A DNA stretch of 64,000 nucleotides from Pseudomonas sihuiensis (GCF_900106015.1 NZ_LT629797.1:2046001-2110000), one strand, 5' to 3'. Shown: positions 49,839 to 61,243, counted from the stretch's first letter. Notes: generated from the sequence alone by a model not told the origin. Numbers and translations: made by a program.

Positions 49839-50780
49839 TCAGACCTGAGTGTAGTCGGCGCTGGCGCCCATCAACACCCGACGCCCTTGCAAGCCGCCAG
49901 TATGAATGAATATCAGCCGACTGCCGCGCGCAAGATGACCGCGCTTGCAGAAATCGCGCAGCGCCATAAGCGCCTTGCCGGTATACACAGGCTCCAGCGG
50001 CACACCGCTGGCCTGCTCAGTCTCCAGGATGAACTGGCGCAGTGGCTCGTCGAGCCGGGCAAAACCGCCGCGCGCGGCGTCGATCAGTTGGCAGCGTCGC
50101 TCCGACGCCCCGGCCTCGTCCAGCAGCCTGGCGACCTGAGTGGCGACGCCGTGGTCGCTCGGTACCGCCTGCGCGCCGAACACGCAGCGCCGAACATCAC
50201 CCAGCAGCACACCGGCCAGGGTGGTGCCGGTCCCCGTAGCCAGCCACCAGGCATCGAAATCAGGCCAGCCGATATCGGCCAACTGCGCTTCGGCCATCGC
50301 CACCAGACAGCTACAGCCACTAGCGCCGTGAAGGCCCAGACCGCCCTCGCTGATCACCTGGAAACCCGGATAGCGGGCGAGCCAGGGCGCCCAGAAGTCC
50401 GGCTGATGCCGCGCACGGTAGCCGCTGTAACCCAGCCAGTGCAGCGCCATGCCCATGCGCTGCAGATCATCGACGGTCGGGGTCTGCTGCGCTTCACCAC
50501 GCAACAGACCGACGCAGGCGAAACCGAAACGCCGGCCCGCAGCGGCCAGCGCATGCAAATGATTGGAGTGCGCTCCCCCCAGGCTGATCACCCCCTGCGC
50601 ACCAGCCGCAGCGGCCTGCTCAAGATAGGGCGCGAGCTTGAACCACTTGTTGCCGGACAGCAGTGGGTCGACAAGATCCAGGCGCAGGCAAGCGAGCTCG
50701 ACGCCGGCGGCCTCGAGCCAGTCCAGTTGCAGAGGTTGTAGCGGCGCCCGCGGGCGCCAGGTGGGAATCCGTATTGGCAA
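49839..50780 (-). CDS. PLP-dependent D-cysteine desulfhydrase / ACC deaminase family
   Basis: The 313-residue fold-type II PLP enzyme has Lys45 in LSGNKWFKLAPYL as the Schiff-base lysine and the SLGGAHSNHLHALAAAG phosphate-side motif. The C-terminal FIHTGGLQG is typical of the ACC deaminase/D-cysteine desulfhydrase group. Most pseudomonad members act on D-cysteine or related D-amino acids and not on the plant ethylene precursor; sequence alone does not decide. It lies between the cNMP-rhodanese gene and a coiled-coil gene on the same strand. Confidence 0.87.
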   Translation of the reverse strand: MPIRIPTWRPRAPLQPLQLDWLEAAGVELACLRLDLVDPLLSGNKWFKLAPYLEQAAAAGAQGVISLGGAHSNHLHALAAAGRRFGFACVGLLRGEAQQTPTVDDLQRMGMALHWLGYSGYRARHQPDFWAPWLARYPGFQVISEGGLGLHGASGCSCLVAMAEAQLADIGWPDFDAWWLATGTGTTLAGVLLGDVRRCVFGAQAVPSDHGVATQVARLLDEAGASERRCQLIDAARGGFARLDEPLRQFILETEQASGVPLEPVYTGKALMALRDFCKRGHLARGSRLIFIHTGGLQGRRVLMGASADYTQV

Positions 50781-50782
50781 GG

Positions 50783-52150
50783 TCAGCTGACGGTGCGCAG
50801 ACGACTGCTCGCCTTGTGCCGCGCGCAGCAGTTCGAATCACCCAGGGTGAAACGGCTGGGCGTATCGACGCGATCGATGGGAATGGCGCAGCGCTCCCCA
50901 CTGGGCAAGGATGCGTCGCAGCTGGGCTGCTGATAATGCGCCAACCAGTGCCGATACTGATCTTCGGAAACGAAGCATTTGCCAGCGGCGTAGGCCATGG
51001 GATTGTCCTGATAGCGGGCGACATCCTGCAGGGGAATGGTCAGGTGCCCGGCGCCGGGATGGTACACCACGAATACCACGCCAAGCTTGGCCAGACGATC
51101 GAGCACCTGGTCACCGCCCTGACTGGCGAATGCATCGCGCTCACGCTTGAGGCGTTCGATTTCCGCTTGCAACTGGGCATCCAGCTCGTTGCGATAGGCC
51201 AGTTCGACGTCGCGTATGGCGATCTGTTCCTTGTACTCCGCCACAGCCGCAGCGACCTTGGCGCGCATTTCACCATCGTACTGCGCACGCAGGATATCGC
51301 CCTCGGTACGACCATGACGCTCGAGGGCACGCAGTTGTTGAGTCATTTCCTCACGGCTGCTCTGGAAACTTTCGGCCTGGGCGGCCAGTTGCGCCTTGAG
51401 GTTGGCGTTGAGCTCCTCCTGCTGGCGCAGCGCCTGATGCAGCCCATGGATCTGCGCCTGCAGATTCTTGCTCTGCTCCTCGCTGGCCAGTTTGAACTTG
51501 GCCAGTTCGTCTTCATGCTGCTGGGTCAGGCTGGTGATGCGCAGGCGCTGCTGCTGAATCAGCTGCGCGGTCTTGGCGCGATGTTCATGATCCATCTTCT
51601 GCGCCAGTTGCTCGGCCACTTCCTTGGCCGGATCCGGCGCATACCATTTGTCTTCGGAAGCTACCTGCAAACGCTCGGCAACCACCGACTGGGCACTGTC
51701 GTCCTCGATCAGGAGCCCTAGCTGGTTACGTTTGACTGCATCGCGCAGCAAAACCAGATCGTTTTGCCCCGGCGCCAGGCTGGGGTCCCACAGGTGCATC
51801 TGGTGCCAGGACACCGGGCACTGACTGCGACAAGCCAGACGAATCGGCCCGGCGCCGAGGTCCGGGCCACGGCCGGCACGTTCTGCCAGATGTTGCAGAG
51901 GAATGTTCCAACCCTTGTCGGGGCGACCGTCCTCGTCGAAATCCAGAAAGAAGAATACCGCCGCCCTCACCAGCAGCCGCGGGTTGATCACCACGAATAC
52001 CGCGCGCATCTGTTCGTCGGCGAACTCGGGCATGTTCACCACACCATCGAGCAAGGCTTCGAACTCAGGGAACATCATCTGTTTGCAGATACCGCGTTCA
52101 CTGAAGAACATCACGGCTTCCACCATCTGCGGCTTGTTCTGCATGCTCAT
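50783..52150 (-). CDS. Long coiled-coil hypothetical protein
   Basis: The 455-residue protein has an N-terminal globular domain (1-180; FFSERGICKQMMFPEFEALLDG, CRSQCPVSWHQMHLWDP), a coiled coil of about 150 residues (about 195-350) rich in Gln, Glu, Ala and Leu, and a C-terminal domain (about 355-455) with paired cysteines. The frame is open 98 codons upstream, but MSMQNKPQM at 52148-52150 has a GAGG site nearby and starts the conserved part. I do not know its function. In P. aeruginosa a similar gene precedes fadH, as I remember. Confidence 0.8.
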   Translation of the reverse strand: MSMQNKPQMVEAVMFFSERGICKQMMFPEFEALLDGVVNMPEFADEQMRAVFVVINPRLLVRAAVFFFLDFDEDGRPDKGWNIPLQHLAERAGRGPDLGAGPIRLACRSQCPVSWHQMHLWDPSLAPGQNDLVLLRDAVKRNQLGLLIEDDSAQSVVAERLQVASEDKWYAPDPAKEVAEQLAQKMDHEHRAKTAQLIQQQRLRITSLTQQHEDELAKFKLASEEQSKNLQAQIHGLHQALRQQEELNANLKAQLAAQAESFQSSREEMTQQLRALERHGRTEGDILRAQYDGEMRAKVAAAVAEYKEQIAIRDVELAYRNELDAQLQAEIERLKRERDAFASQGGDQVLDRLAKLGVVFVVYHPGAGHLTIPLQDVARYQDNPMAYAAGKCFVSEDQYRHWLAHYQQPSCDASLPSGERCAIPIDRVDTPSRFTLGDSNCCARHKASSRLRTVS

Positions 52151-52734
52151 TGAGGACCCTCTGGACCAACCGGGAATACGCGCGCGCATAGTCGCGTGCC
52201 GGAGCAGCGCATACTCCGGTACTGATATCGTCCTTGATATCTGAGGCAAGTCTAGGGGAAAACCCGACCACAGCAATGTGACTGGGTTGGCACTCACTCT
52301 GCGAGCCAGGCCGAATAGACCACCGCTTAGCGCAAAAATGTGACAAGACCGGAAAGTACGAAAGCTGCCAGCGGTCCGGTCCGCCTGGATGGTTAACAGC
52401 CTGCCAAGCACAACTCGATCGGCGGATTCTTGCTTTTCACCCATGCCTCACAAGCGGAATTTTGCCTATTCCAGCCAGTGCCATTGGGCTCATCCGCTCT
52501 AGAGCGGTGGTCCGACAACCTGGCACGTGACCTGCTCTGGCTCTTACAAGCTCGCGCGCCTGTCGCGCGGCCGGACTGATAAAAAAGACAAGAGGTCAGC
52601 CATGTTCCGCCATCACTTCACTGCCAACCCCTCATCGTTCAATCCGCTTCGCGAGTGCCTATCCCGGCGCCAGAAGACTGCCTGCACAGCACTGCCGCGT
52701 CCTTAGCTAAAAATAACAACAACGGAGAATTCTC
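52151..52734. other. Divergent intergenic region before the TAXI gene
   Basis: This is a 584-bp gap. The left part holds only the coiled-coil gene promoter. A possible 34-codon ORF lies at 52602-52706. No REP or terminator is clear. Confidence 0.5.
52602..52706 (+). CDS. Possible small ORF or leader peptide (34 aa)
   Basis: An ATG with AGAGG six bases upstream opens a 34-codon frame (MFRHHFTANPSSFNPL...) that ends 28 bp before the TAXI binding-protein gene. It is Arg- and Ser-rich without recognisable features. It could be a translated leader or chance. Confidence 0.25.
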   Translation: MFRHHFTANPSSFNPLRECLSRRQKTACTALPRP

Positions 52735-53691
52735 ATGTACTTAGCCAAGCGCCTTGGCCTGCTCGCCGCTGCCGCGATTTTGGCCAGTAGCCCCAACGCT
52801 CACGCCAACCCAACCTCGATCAACATCCTTACCGGCGGTACCAGTGGCGTTTATTACCCGCTGGGCATGAGCCTGTCCGAGCTTTACAGCGAGCGTATCG
52901 CAGACTCGACCACCAGCGTGCGGGCTACCAAGGCCTCGGTGGAGAACCTCAACCTGCTGCAGATCGCCCGTGGCCAGTTGGCCTTCGCCCTGGGCGACTC
53001 CGTTGCCGATGCCTGGAAAGGCGATGAAGAAGCTGGCTTCAGAGCCCCGCGTGATCGCCTGCGCGCTATCGCCGGGATCTACCCGAACTACATCCAGATC
53101 GTTGCCAGCAAGGCATCGGGGATCACCAGCCTGGAGGATCTGCGCGGCAAACGTATTTCCGTCGGGGCGCCGCGCTCGGGTACCGAGCTCAACGCCAGGG
53201 CCATTTTCAAGGCCGCGGGTCTCAGCTACGCGGATATGGGCCACGTCGAATTCAAGCCCTACGCCGAATCGGTCGAACTGATCGAGAAAGGCCAACTGGA
53301 CGCCACCCTGCAGTCGGCCGGCCTGGGTATGGCGGCGATTCGCGACCTGGCCGAACGCGTGCCGATCACCTTCGTCGCCATCCCAGAGCAGGTGGTGTCA
53401 CGTATCGGCAGCAGCGCCTATCAGTCGGGCACCATTCCTGCCGGCACCTACAAGGGCCAGGCCAACGACGTGACGACGGCGACCATCACCAACGTTCTGG
53501 TCAGTCAGACCAGCGTTTCCGACGCCGTGGCCTATCAGATGACCAAGTTGCTCTTCGAGAACCTCGACCGACTGGCCGAAGCGCATCCAGCCGCCAGGGA
53601 CATCAGACTGGAACGGGCGACCAGTGGTCTGCCGATTCCGCTGCACCCCGGCGCCGAGCGCTTCTATCGTGAGGTGGGCGTTCTCAAGTAG
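52735..53691 (+). CDS. TAXI-family TRAP periplasmic binding protein, orphan
   Basis: The 318-residue protein has a signal peptide (cleaved after NAHA, residue 24) and the TAXI family start INILTGGTSGVYYPLGMSLSELY. It also shows IYPNYIQIVASKASGI, LRGKRISVGAPRSGTELNA and PYAESVELIEKGQLDA. TAXI proteins deliver glutamate, 2-oxoglutarate or related ligands to fused TRAP permeases. No permease gene is nearby, so the partner must be elsewhere. CGGAGAAT precedes the ATG. Confidence 0.92.
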   Translation: MYLAKRLGLLAAAAILASSPNAHANPTSINILTGGTSGVYYPLGMSLSELYSERIADSTTSVRATKASVENLNLLQIARGQLAFALGDSVADAWKGDEEAGFRAPRDRLRAIAGIYPNYIQIVASKASGITSLEDLRGKRISVGAPRSGTELNARAIFKAAGLSYADMGHVEFKPYAESVELIEKGQLDATLQSAGLGMAAIRDLAERVPITFVAIPEQVVSRIGSSAYQSGTIPAGTYKGQANDVTTATITNVLVSQTSVSDAVAYQMTKLLFENLDRLAEAHPAARDIRLERATSGLPIPLHPGAERFYREVGVLK

Positions 53692-53699
53692 AGCGCCCC

Positions 53700-54131
53700 T
53701 CAGCCCTTGGCGGCTGCGAGAAAGGGTGCCAGGCGCTGCGCCATTTCCGCGCCGAGCGCCTGCAGTCCGCTCATCGGGCGCACCATCACCTCGAACTCGA
53801 CGATTCGTCCCGACTCGTCGAAGCGAATCATGTCGATGCCCTTCAACTCGCGCCCGCCAACCTTCGCGGAAAACTCCAGCACCACACTGAGGCCATCGGC
53901 AGTAGCCAGTTCGCGGTGATAGGCAAAATCTTCGAACACCTTGAGCACGGTATTGAGGATCAGATTGACCACCTGCGCGCCCGGATAAGGGGTGTGCGCC
54001 ATGGGCGAACGGAACACCGCCTGAGGGTGCAGCAACTCGGGCAAGGCACTCAGGTCCTTGGCGGCGACGAACTGGTGCCAGCGTGCCAGGCTGGCTGCGG
54101 CGGATGGGTTGAGTTGAGCATCGAGCGACAT
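53700..54131 (-). CDS. SnoaL/NTF2-like protein
   Basis: The 143-residue protein has the cone-shaped NTF2-like fold of the SnoaL family: LARWHQFVAAKDLSALPELLH at the start, VFRSPMAHTPYPGAQ, and the closing strands GIDMIRFDESGRIVEFEVMVRP. Members bind small hydrophobic ligands or act as isomerases; the ligand cannot be predicted. The ATG at 54129-54131 has AAGGAG upstream. It is convergent with the TAXI gene and lies 65 bp behind fadH on the same strand. Confidence 0.85.
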   Translation of the reverse strand: MSLDAQLNPSAAASLARWHQFVAAKDLSALPELLHPQAVFRSPMAHTPYPGAQVVNLILNTVLKVFEDFAYHRELATADGLSVVLEFSAKVGGRELKGIDMIRFDESGRIVEFEVMVRPMSGLQALGAEMAQRLAPFLAAAKG

Positions 54132-54165
54132 GGGCGTCTCCTTGTTATTCTCAGCCACTAAGCAG

Positions 54166-54191
54166 ACGCCCCGCACAAGGCGGGGCGTCGG
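54166..54191 (-). terminator. Hairpin behind fadH
   Basis: Minus-strand GACGCCCCGC and GCGGGGCGTC pair over CTTGT, followed by TGCTTAG. The stem is strong but the U tract is poor. Confidence 0.6.
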
Positions 54192-54196
54192 TTCGA

Positions 54197-56365
<2,169 letters not shown>

Positions 56366-56430
56366 GCAATAGAGGTTGGCAGCACGGCTCGACCGACCTA
56401 ACCTGCACCGCAACCAAACTGAAAAAACCA

Positions 56431-57453
56431 ATGCGCCTACTGATCACCCTTCTGCTCGCGCTCGCACTGCTGACCGGTCTTGGCAGCTACGCCCACTGGA
56501 TCGCGCAGCGCCCCAGCAGCCATTACCTGTCCGACCTGCGCAGCCAGGTCGCGCTCGATATTGGTGAGCCCGGCACACGCGGCAACCTGCTGGGCATCCA
56601 GCCGGAACTGTTCGCCGCCGACTACCAGAGCCTCGCGCGACTGCGCCTGAAGCTGGCCGCCTACCTGGATCACGCCCGTGACCAAGGCATGCTCAACGAA
56701 CGCACCGTCGTCGTGCTGCCCGAACATATCGGCACCTGGCTGCTCGCCGTCGGCGAGAAGGAAGAGCTCTATCGCGCCACCGAGCGCCGTCAGGCCATGC
56801 ACTGGATGGCGGCGAGCAATCCACTGGATTTTCTCGGCGCACTGTTCAGTGCTGGAAGCGACGCGCGCCTGGACGACGCCATGTTGCGTACCAAGGCCAA
56901 GGCCATGGCGCGCGACTATCAGCAGCTGTTTGGCGATCTGGCCCGTGATTACCAGATCACCCTGGTTGCAGGGTCCATCGTTCTGCCCGAGCCCCGCGTG
57001 GAACGGGGCCGCCTCGAAGTCGGTCGTGGGCCGCTGTACAACGTCAGCCTGGTATTCGATCAGGCCGGTAACCCGCAGGGCCAGCCGCAACGCCACGCCT
57101 TCAGTGCCGGCGCACTCGCCACCAGAGCGCCGGAAGCCCTGCAGGTGCTGGAGACCCCGGCAGGCCGGCTTGGCGTACTGCTAGGCGGCACTATCGAACA
57201 GTTCCAGGCGAAGGCAATCGATGGCGAGGCAGTAGAGCTGCTGGCCATGCCCAGCGACCTGGATGGCCTGACGGACGACGCCGATTTCACCGAACAGCTG
57301 CAGGCTCACGGCATTCGTGCGGGAGTGAAAGTCCATCTGCGCGGCCGATTGTGGGAGCGTAGCGGTCAGTCCCAGGCGCTCGCCTTCGATGCCGGACGCA
57401 GCGAACGAGGCGCCAGCGAGCGCGGCGCGCAACTGATCAATCTATGGCTATAA
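56431..57453 (+). CDS. Nitrilase-fold protein lacking the catalytic cysteine
   Basis: The 340-residue protein starts with a signal anchor (MRLLITLLLALALLTGLGSYA) and continues in a carbon-nitrogen hydrolase fold: VVVLPEHIGTW holds the catalytic Glu, and GPLYNVSLVFDQAGN matches the strand before the catalytic Lys. However, the Lys position reads QPQRHAF, and the strand that should carry the nucleophilic Cys reads RLGVLLGGTIE. There is no cysteine anywhere in the protein from this start. It is likely a pseudo-hydrolase or a ligand-binding relative. It overlaps the AraC gene by 10 bp, so the two are one unit. Confidence 0.75.
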   Translation: MRLLITLLLALALLTGLGSYAHWIAQRPSSHYLSDLRSQVALDIGEPGTRGNLLGIQPELFAADYQSLARLRLKLAAYLDHARDQGMLNERTVVVLPEHIGTWLLAVGEKEELYRATERRQAMHWMAASNPLDFLGALFSAGSDARLDDAMLRTKAKAMARDYQQLFGDLARDYQITLVAGSIVLPEPRVERGRLEVGRGPLYNVSLVFDQAGNPQGQPQRHAFSAGALATRAPEALQVLETPAGRLGVLLGGTIEQFQAKAIDGEAVELLAMPSDLDGLTDDADFTEQLQAHGIRAGVKVHLRGRLWERSGQSQALAFDAGRSERGASERGAQLINLWL

Positions 57454-58487
57454 AAGCATCACGCGTTCGCCTCGGCGATCTCTCCGTCGGCTTCACCCAG
57501 GCGCTGGCCGACGCATTGCGCGAACAGGGTCAGCGCCCCGAACCCCTGCTCGAGCAATTTGGCCTAGATGCCGCACGGCTCAGCGAGCCGCGCGCACGCC
57601 TGTCGATCCCGCGCTTCATGCGCCTTGGCCATAGCGCCATCGCCCTGTGCGACAACCCCGCTCTGGGCCTGGAAATGGGCCGTCACAGCCGCCTCAGCCA
57701 GGTTGGCCTGGCCGGCATCTGCGCCGCGCAGGCGCCTGATCTGCGCGAAGCGGCACGCACCCTGACCCGCTTCGAGCCGTTGTACGCCGCCAACTATCGC
57801 GGCCGTTCGGGCTTCAGCGAGGATGCGCGCGGCGCCTGGCTGCATTTCTATTCCATCAGCCCCTACAACGCCTACAACCGTTTCGTGGTGGACTCGGTGC
57901 TGGCCGGCTGGCAGACCAACCTGAGGCAGGTGGTCGACCGATCCATCACCGCGGAAAAGGTCGAGATCGAATTTCCTGCACCGGACTACGGCGAACGCTA
58001 CGAAGCGCTGTTCGGCTGCCCCGTCGAGTTCAGTGCTGGCGCCAATCGCCTGCGCCTGAACAGCGAAACCCTGGCCCTGCGCAACCCTCAACATTGCCCA
58101 GGCACCTGGTGGCACCTGCTGGAGCTGTGCGAACGCGAACTGGAACAGCTGACCTGCACACGCAGCCTGCGCGAACGGGTCATCCAACTGCTCGGCCCAC
58201 TGTTGCACGGCCACGAGCCGGATCTGCAGGAAGTGGCGCGCAGCCTGCACCTGCCGAGCTGGACGCTGCGGCGCAAGCTGGCCGAGGAAGGCACGCAGTT
58301 TCGCACCATCCTCAACGACACTCGCCGCGACCTGGCCACGGCCTATATCCGCGATACCGAACTGGCCTTCGGCGAGATCGCCTACCTGCTCGGCTTCGCC
58401 TCGGCCGAAGCCTTCCAGCGCGCCTTCAAGCGCTGGCTCGGGCAAACACCCGGCGACTACCGCCGCGCGCAACGCAGAGCGGGCTGA
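57444..58487 (+). CDS. AraC-family transcriptional regulator
   Basis: The 347-residue regulator has an N-terminal effector domain of the OruR/ArgR type (about 15-200; QVGLAGICAAQAPDLREAARTL) and two helix-turn-helix motifs in the last 100 residues (DLQEVARSLHLPSWTLRRKLAEEG and FGEIAYLLGFASAEAFQRAFKRW). It overlaps the nitrilase-like gene. A 21-bp-phased direct repeat upstream of that gene is a likely binding site, which would mean autoregulation and perhaps control of fadH. Confidence 0.92.
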   Translation: MAIKASRVRLGDLSVGFTQALADALREQGQRPEPLLEQFGLDAARLSEPRARLSIPRFMRLGHSAIALCDNPALGLEMGRHSRLSQVGLAGICAAQAPDLREAARTLTRFEPLYAANYRGRSGFSEDARGAWLHFYSISPYNAYNRFVVDSVLAGWQTNLRQVVDRSITAEKVEIEFPAPDYGERYEALFGCPVEFSAGANRLRLNSETLALRNPQHCPGTWWHLLELCERELEQLTCTRSLRERVIQLLGPLLHGHEPDLQEVARSLHLPSWTLRRKLAEEGTQFRTILNDTRRDLATAYIRDTELAFGEIAYLLGFASAEAFQRAFKRWLGQTPGDYRRAQRRAG

Positions 58488-58610
58488 TCGCACGGCAACC
58501 TTGATCGTCAAGCTCTCGCAACTTAGAATCCTTTTCATCCGCGTTTGCGGTCGCTTCTTACTCCTTTCATTCCGTGCCGGCCCACCGCGCGCGCCAACGA
58601 CCCCGCGAAC

Positions 58611-59807
58611 ATGTCCAAGAAATCCCGCTCCAGACTCTGGTTTCTCGTCCACAGCTGGCTGGCCCTACCGGTCTGGTTCTTCCTGCTGATCATCTGTGTC
58701 ACCGGCACCCTGGCCACTGTCAGCCAGGAGATCGTCTGGCTGGCCAACCCGGACGTACGCGCCAGCAAGCCGTCCGATGATGCGCAGCGCCTGAGCTTCG
58801 GCCAGGTACTGGAAGCGATCAATCGCGCCGAGCCCGAGCTGATCGTGCAGTCCATCGGCCGCCCGGACGAAGATCACTTCGCCCTCACCGCGCGCGTCAG
58901 CTATCCCGACGGCAGCTCGCCGCTGCTGTACGTCAACCCCTATAGCGGGGCGATCCAGGGGGTCAGCCCGGAGTTCGACTTCCGCCAGTTCACCCGCGCC
59001 CTGCATGGCTGGTGGCTGGTGCCGTTCACCAACGGCTACAGCTGGGGCTGGTACCTGGTGTCGCTGATGGGCCTGCCGATGCTGCTGTCGCTGATCACCG
59101 GCCTGGTGGTCTACAAGAAGTTCTGGAAGGGCTTCTTCAGCCCACGCCTGCGCATAGGCCAGGGCGCACGCATCTTCTGGGGCGACTTCCACCGCCTCTC
59201 CGGCATCTGGTCGATCTGGTTCATCGCGGTCATTTCCATCACCGGCATCTGGTTCCTGATCCAGGCGATTCTCGGCGATAGCCACGTGTCGATCTCCACC
59301 GAAGGCGTACCGCCAGTGGTGGCGCGCGAGGAAGTGCCGCTGGCGCCGAGCGCTGCCGAAGTGCCGCGCATCAGCCTGGACGCCGCCGTGCTCAAGGCCA
59401 CCGACGTCATCCCGGGCCTGGAGCCAAGTTTCGTCAGCCTGCCGGGCTATGCCTACGGCCATTATTCGGTCTGGGGCCGCGGTTGGTATCCGCTGATGTT
59501 CCAGTCCGCCTCGATCAACCCCTACAACGGCGACATCGACGCTACCCGCCTGCTCAGCGACCGCTCGGGCCTGGAGTTCGTCACCGAGTCCATGCGGCCG
59601 CTGCACACCGGCGACTTCGGTGGCCTGTGGGTCAAGCTGCTGTGGTTCGTCTTCGGCCTGCTGCTGAGCATGATGGTGCTCAGCGGCCTGCTGATCTGGA
59701 CCAAGCGCACCGCCCAGGCCACGGTCGCTGCGGTCAAGCGGCCGGCACGCGCCACCAAGCCGGCCCCGATCGTCGCCACCCGTGAAATCTCGGAGAGCCG
59801 CCCATGA
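58611..59807 (+). CDS. fpvG: Inner membrane PepSY protein FpvG, ferripyoverdine reductase
   Basis: The 398-residue PepSY-associated membrane protein has four helices (about 12-37, 141-164, 199-222 and 342-365) and PepSY domains in the periplasmic loops. In P. aeruginosa FpvG reduces Fe3+ in periplasmic ferripyoverdine so that iron is released. Typical blocks are LWFLVHSWLALPVWFFLLIIC, ALHGWWLVPF and FWGDFHRLSGIWSIWF. I use ATG 58611; the ribosome-binding site is weak. The gene overlaps fpvH by ATGA and heads an eight-gene operon in the order known from P. aeruginosa PA2403-PA2410. Confidence 0.88.
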   Translation: MSKKSRSRLWFLVHSWLALPVWFFLLIICVTGTLATVSQEIVWLANPDVRASKPSDDAQRLSFGQVLEAINRAEPELIVQSIGRPDEDHFALTARVSYPDGSSPLLYVNPYSGAIQGVSPEFDFRQFTRALHGWWLVPFTNGYSWGWYLVSLMGLPMLLSLITGLVVYKKFWKGFFSPRLRIGQGARIFWGDFHRLSGIWSIWFIAVISITGIWFLIQAILGDSHVSISTEGVPPVVAREEVPLAPSAAEVPRISLDAAVLKATDVIPGLEPSFVSLPGYAYGHYSVWGRGWYPLMFQSASINPYNGDIDATRLLSDRSGLEFVTESMRPLHTGDFGGLWVKLLWFVFGLLLSMMVLSGLLIWTKRTAQATVAAVKRPARATKPAPIVATREISESRP

Positions 59808-60346
59808 GCAAGGCCGCAATCGCCCCCGCCCCGTCCGCTCTGGGCCGTTTCTGGTACAGGTGGCGCTTCCACCTCAATGTGCTGCTGGTGCTGATCCCCC
59901 TGGGCTTCATGCCCAAGTATTTCCAGGATGTCGCGCTGTTTCGTGGCGCCAGCGGCCTCGGCGAGCGTGAGTTCGGCGAAGTCCAGGTCGGCCCCTGGAG
60001 CCTGCGCCTGGCCGAGTTCCGCAATCAGCCGCCGCAACTGGAAGGTCCGGCCGGCTATATGAAGAGTTTCAACGCCGCGCTGTGCCAGGCGTGCATCAGC
60101 CAGGTCAAGGTGGTCTACCTGCGCATCGGCAAGCCGCGCAGCCTGCGCGCTGCCGGCGGACTGTTCTTCGGCAGCCCCTATCGCATGGGTACGAGCATTC
60201 CCATACCGCCACGCACCAAGCCAGACGCCGAGTTGTGGATCACCGCCGAGGGCTGGGACGGCACAGTACATCAGGCATCCATCCCGCTGGCCGAGGCTTC
60301 GCCCGCCACCCTCGCCTGGCTGAAACAACAAGGAGACAAACCATGA
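59804..60346 (+). CDS. fpvH: FpvH, accessory protein of pyoverdine iron release
   Basis: The 180-residue protein has one N-terminal membrane helix (about 22-42) and a periplasmic domain with LCQACIS, a CxxC pair that could bind metal or carry electrons. It is identified as FpvH mainly by its place between the PepSY gene and the next small secreted protein, the order of the P. aeruginosa operon. Its exact role in the reductase complex is not known. It overlaps both neighbours by 4 bp. Confidence 0.8.
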   Translation: MSKAAIAPAPSALGRFWYRWRFHLNVLLVLIPLGFMPKYFQDVALFRGASGLGEREFGEVQVGPWSLRLAEFRNQPPQLEGPAGYMKSFNAALCQACISQVKVVYLRIGKPRSLRAAGGLFFGSPYRMGTSIPIPPRTKPDAELWITAEGWDGTVHQASIPLAEASPATLAWLKQQGDKP

Positions 60347-60663
60347 TCCATAGCGCCCGCATCGGTCTGCTGATGCTCTGTACCGGCCTGTCCCCTCTGG
60401 CTCTCGCGCACAACCCGATCTGCGAATGCGAGGAGCACGGCACCGGCGAAATCATCTGCACCGGCGGCTTCTCCGACGGCAGTGGCGCCCCCGGCGTGAC
60501 CCTCGACGTGATCAGCTACGAAGAAGAGGTGCTGGTGCCCGGCAAACTCGGCGAGGACTCCAGGCTCAGCTTCAAGCGTCCGGATGGCGAGTTCTACGTA
60601 CTGTTCGACGCCGGCCCCGGCCACGTCGTGGAAATCGACCACACGGAAATCGCCAGCCAATGA
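60343..60663 (+). CDS. fpvJ: FpvJ, small periplasmic protein of pyoverdine iron release
   Basis: The 106-residue protein has a signal peptide (about 1-22, ending LALA) and a short mature domain that begins HNPICECEEHGTGEIICTG, rich in Cys, His and Glu, and contains GVTLDVISY. In P. aeruginosa FpvJ takes part in binding FpvC and pyoverdine. The call rests on operon position and size. AAGGAG precedes the ATG, and overlaps of 4 bp couple it to fpvH and fpvK. Confidence 0.8.
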   Translation: MIHSARIGLLMLCTGLSPLALAHNPICECEEHGTGEIICTGGFSDGSGAPGVTLDVISYEEEVLVPGKLGEDSRLSFKRPDGEFYVLFDAGPGHVVEIDHTEIASQ

Positions 60664-61226
60664 CCACCCAAGTGGTACGCCCGGCCGGCGCTGGGCATGA
60701 AAGCCTGTGGGTAGCCGTCCTCAGCCTGTCGATCATCCTACTGGCCGCAACAGTCATCAGCCTGCGCAGCGAGAACCACGAGGAAGAAAGCGTCGCCGCC
60801 CATCAGATCGATGCCCGCCGCGACCTGAACGCCGCCGAGCAAGGCATCCATACCGAATTGGTCGTGGCCCTCGACGAGATCCTGATGCTGCGGGACGAAC
60901 AGCAGACCTTGCCCGAGCCGCAGCAACTGGCCGAAGAAGGCATTCCGCCTTTTACCCACGACGCCAGCACCGCCACCCGTGGCCACCACGTCTGGCAGCT
61001 GCTGCATGTCGGCGATGACTACGCCTACCAGGGTCTGAGCGGCGACAGCGCCGTCGCCGGCTCCTTCCTGTTGCTGGCAAGCGCAGCGGATGCCGACATC
61101 TGGCTCAACCGCTCCAGCGATGTCGTTGCCCCACAGAACCTGCATGCCGATGCCCTGATCGCCGCCGGCTGGCGCCAGGTCGCCAGCCAATACGACGCCG
61201 GCGTCACCCGCCAGCATCGCCACTGA
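60660..61226 (+). CDS. fpvK: FpvK, inner membrane protein of pyoverdine iron release
   Basis: The 188-residue protein has one membrane helix near the N-terminus (about 15-35: SLWVAVLSLSIILLAATVI) and a periplasmic domain. It is called FpvK from its position directly before fpvC. P. aeruginosa FpvK is an accessory part of the iron-reduction complex. No catalytic motif is visible. The stop is 17 bp before fpvC. Confidence 0.78.
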   Translation: MTTQVVRPAGAGHESLWVAVLSLSIILLAATVISLRSENHEEESVAAHQIDARRDLNAAEQGIHTELVVALDEILMLRDEQQTLPEPQQLAEEGIPPFTHDASTATRGHHVWQLLHVGDDYAYQGLSGDSAVAGSFLLLASAADADIWLNRSSDVVAPQNLHADALIAAGWRQVASQYDAGVTRQHRH

Positions 61227-61243
61227 ATATCGGGAACCCCACC

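Noticed and set aside
58500..58610. Possible Fur box before fpvG
   Set aside because: The segment around AGAATCCTTTTCATC matches the Fur consensus too poorly, and no PvdS-type element is clear either.
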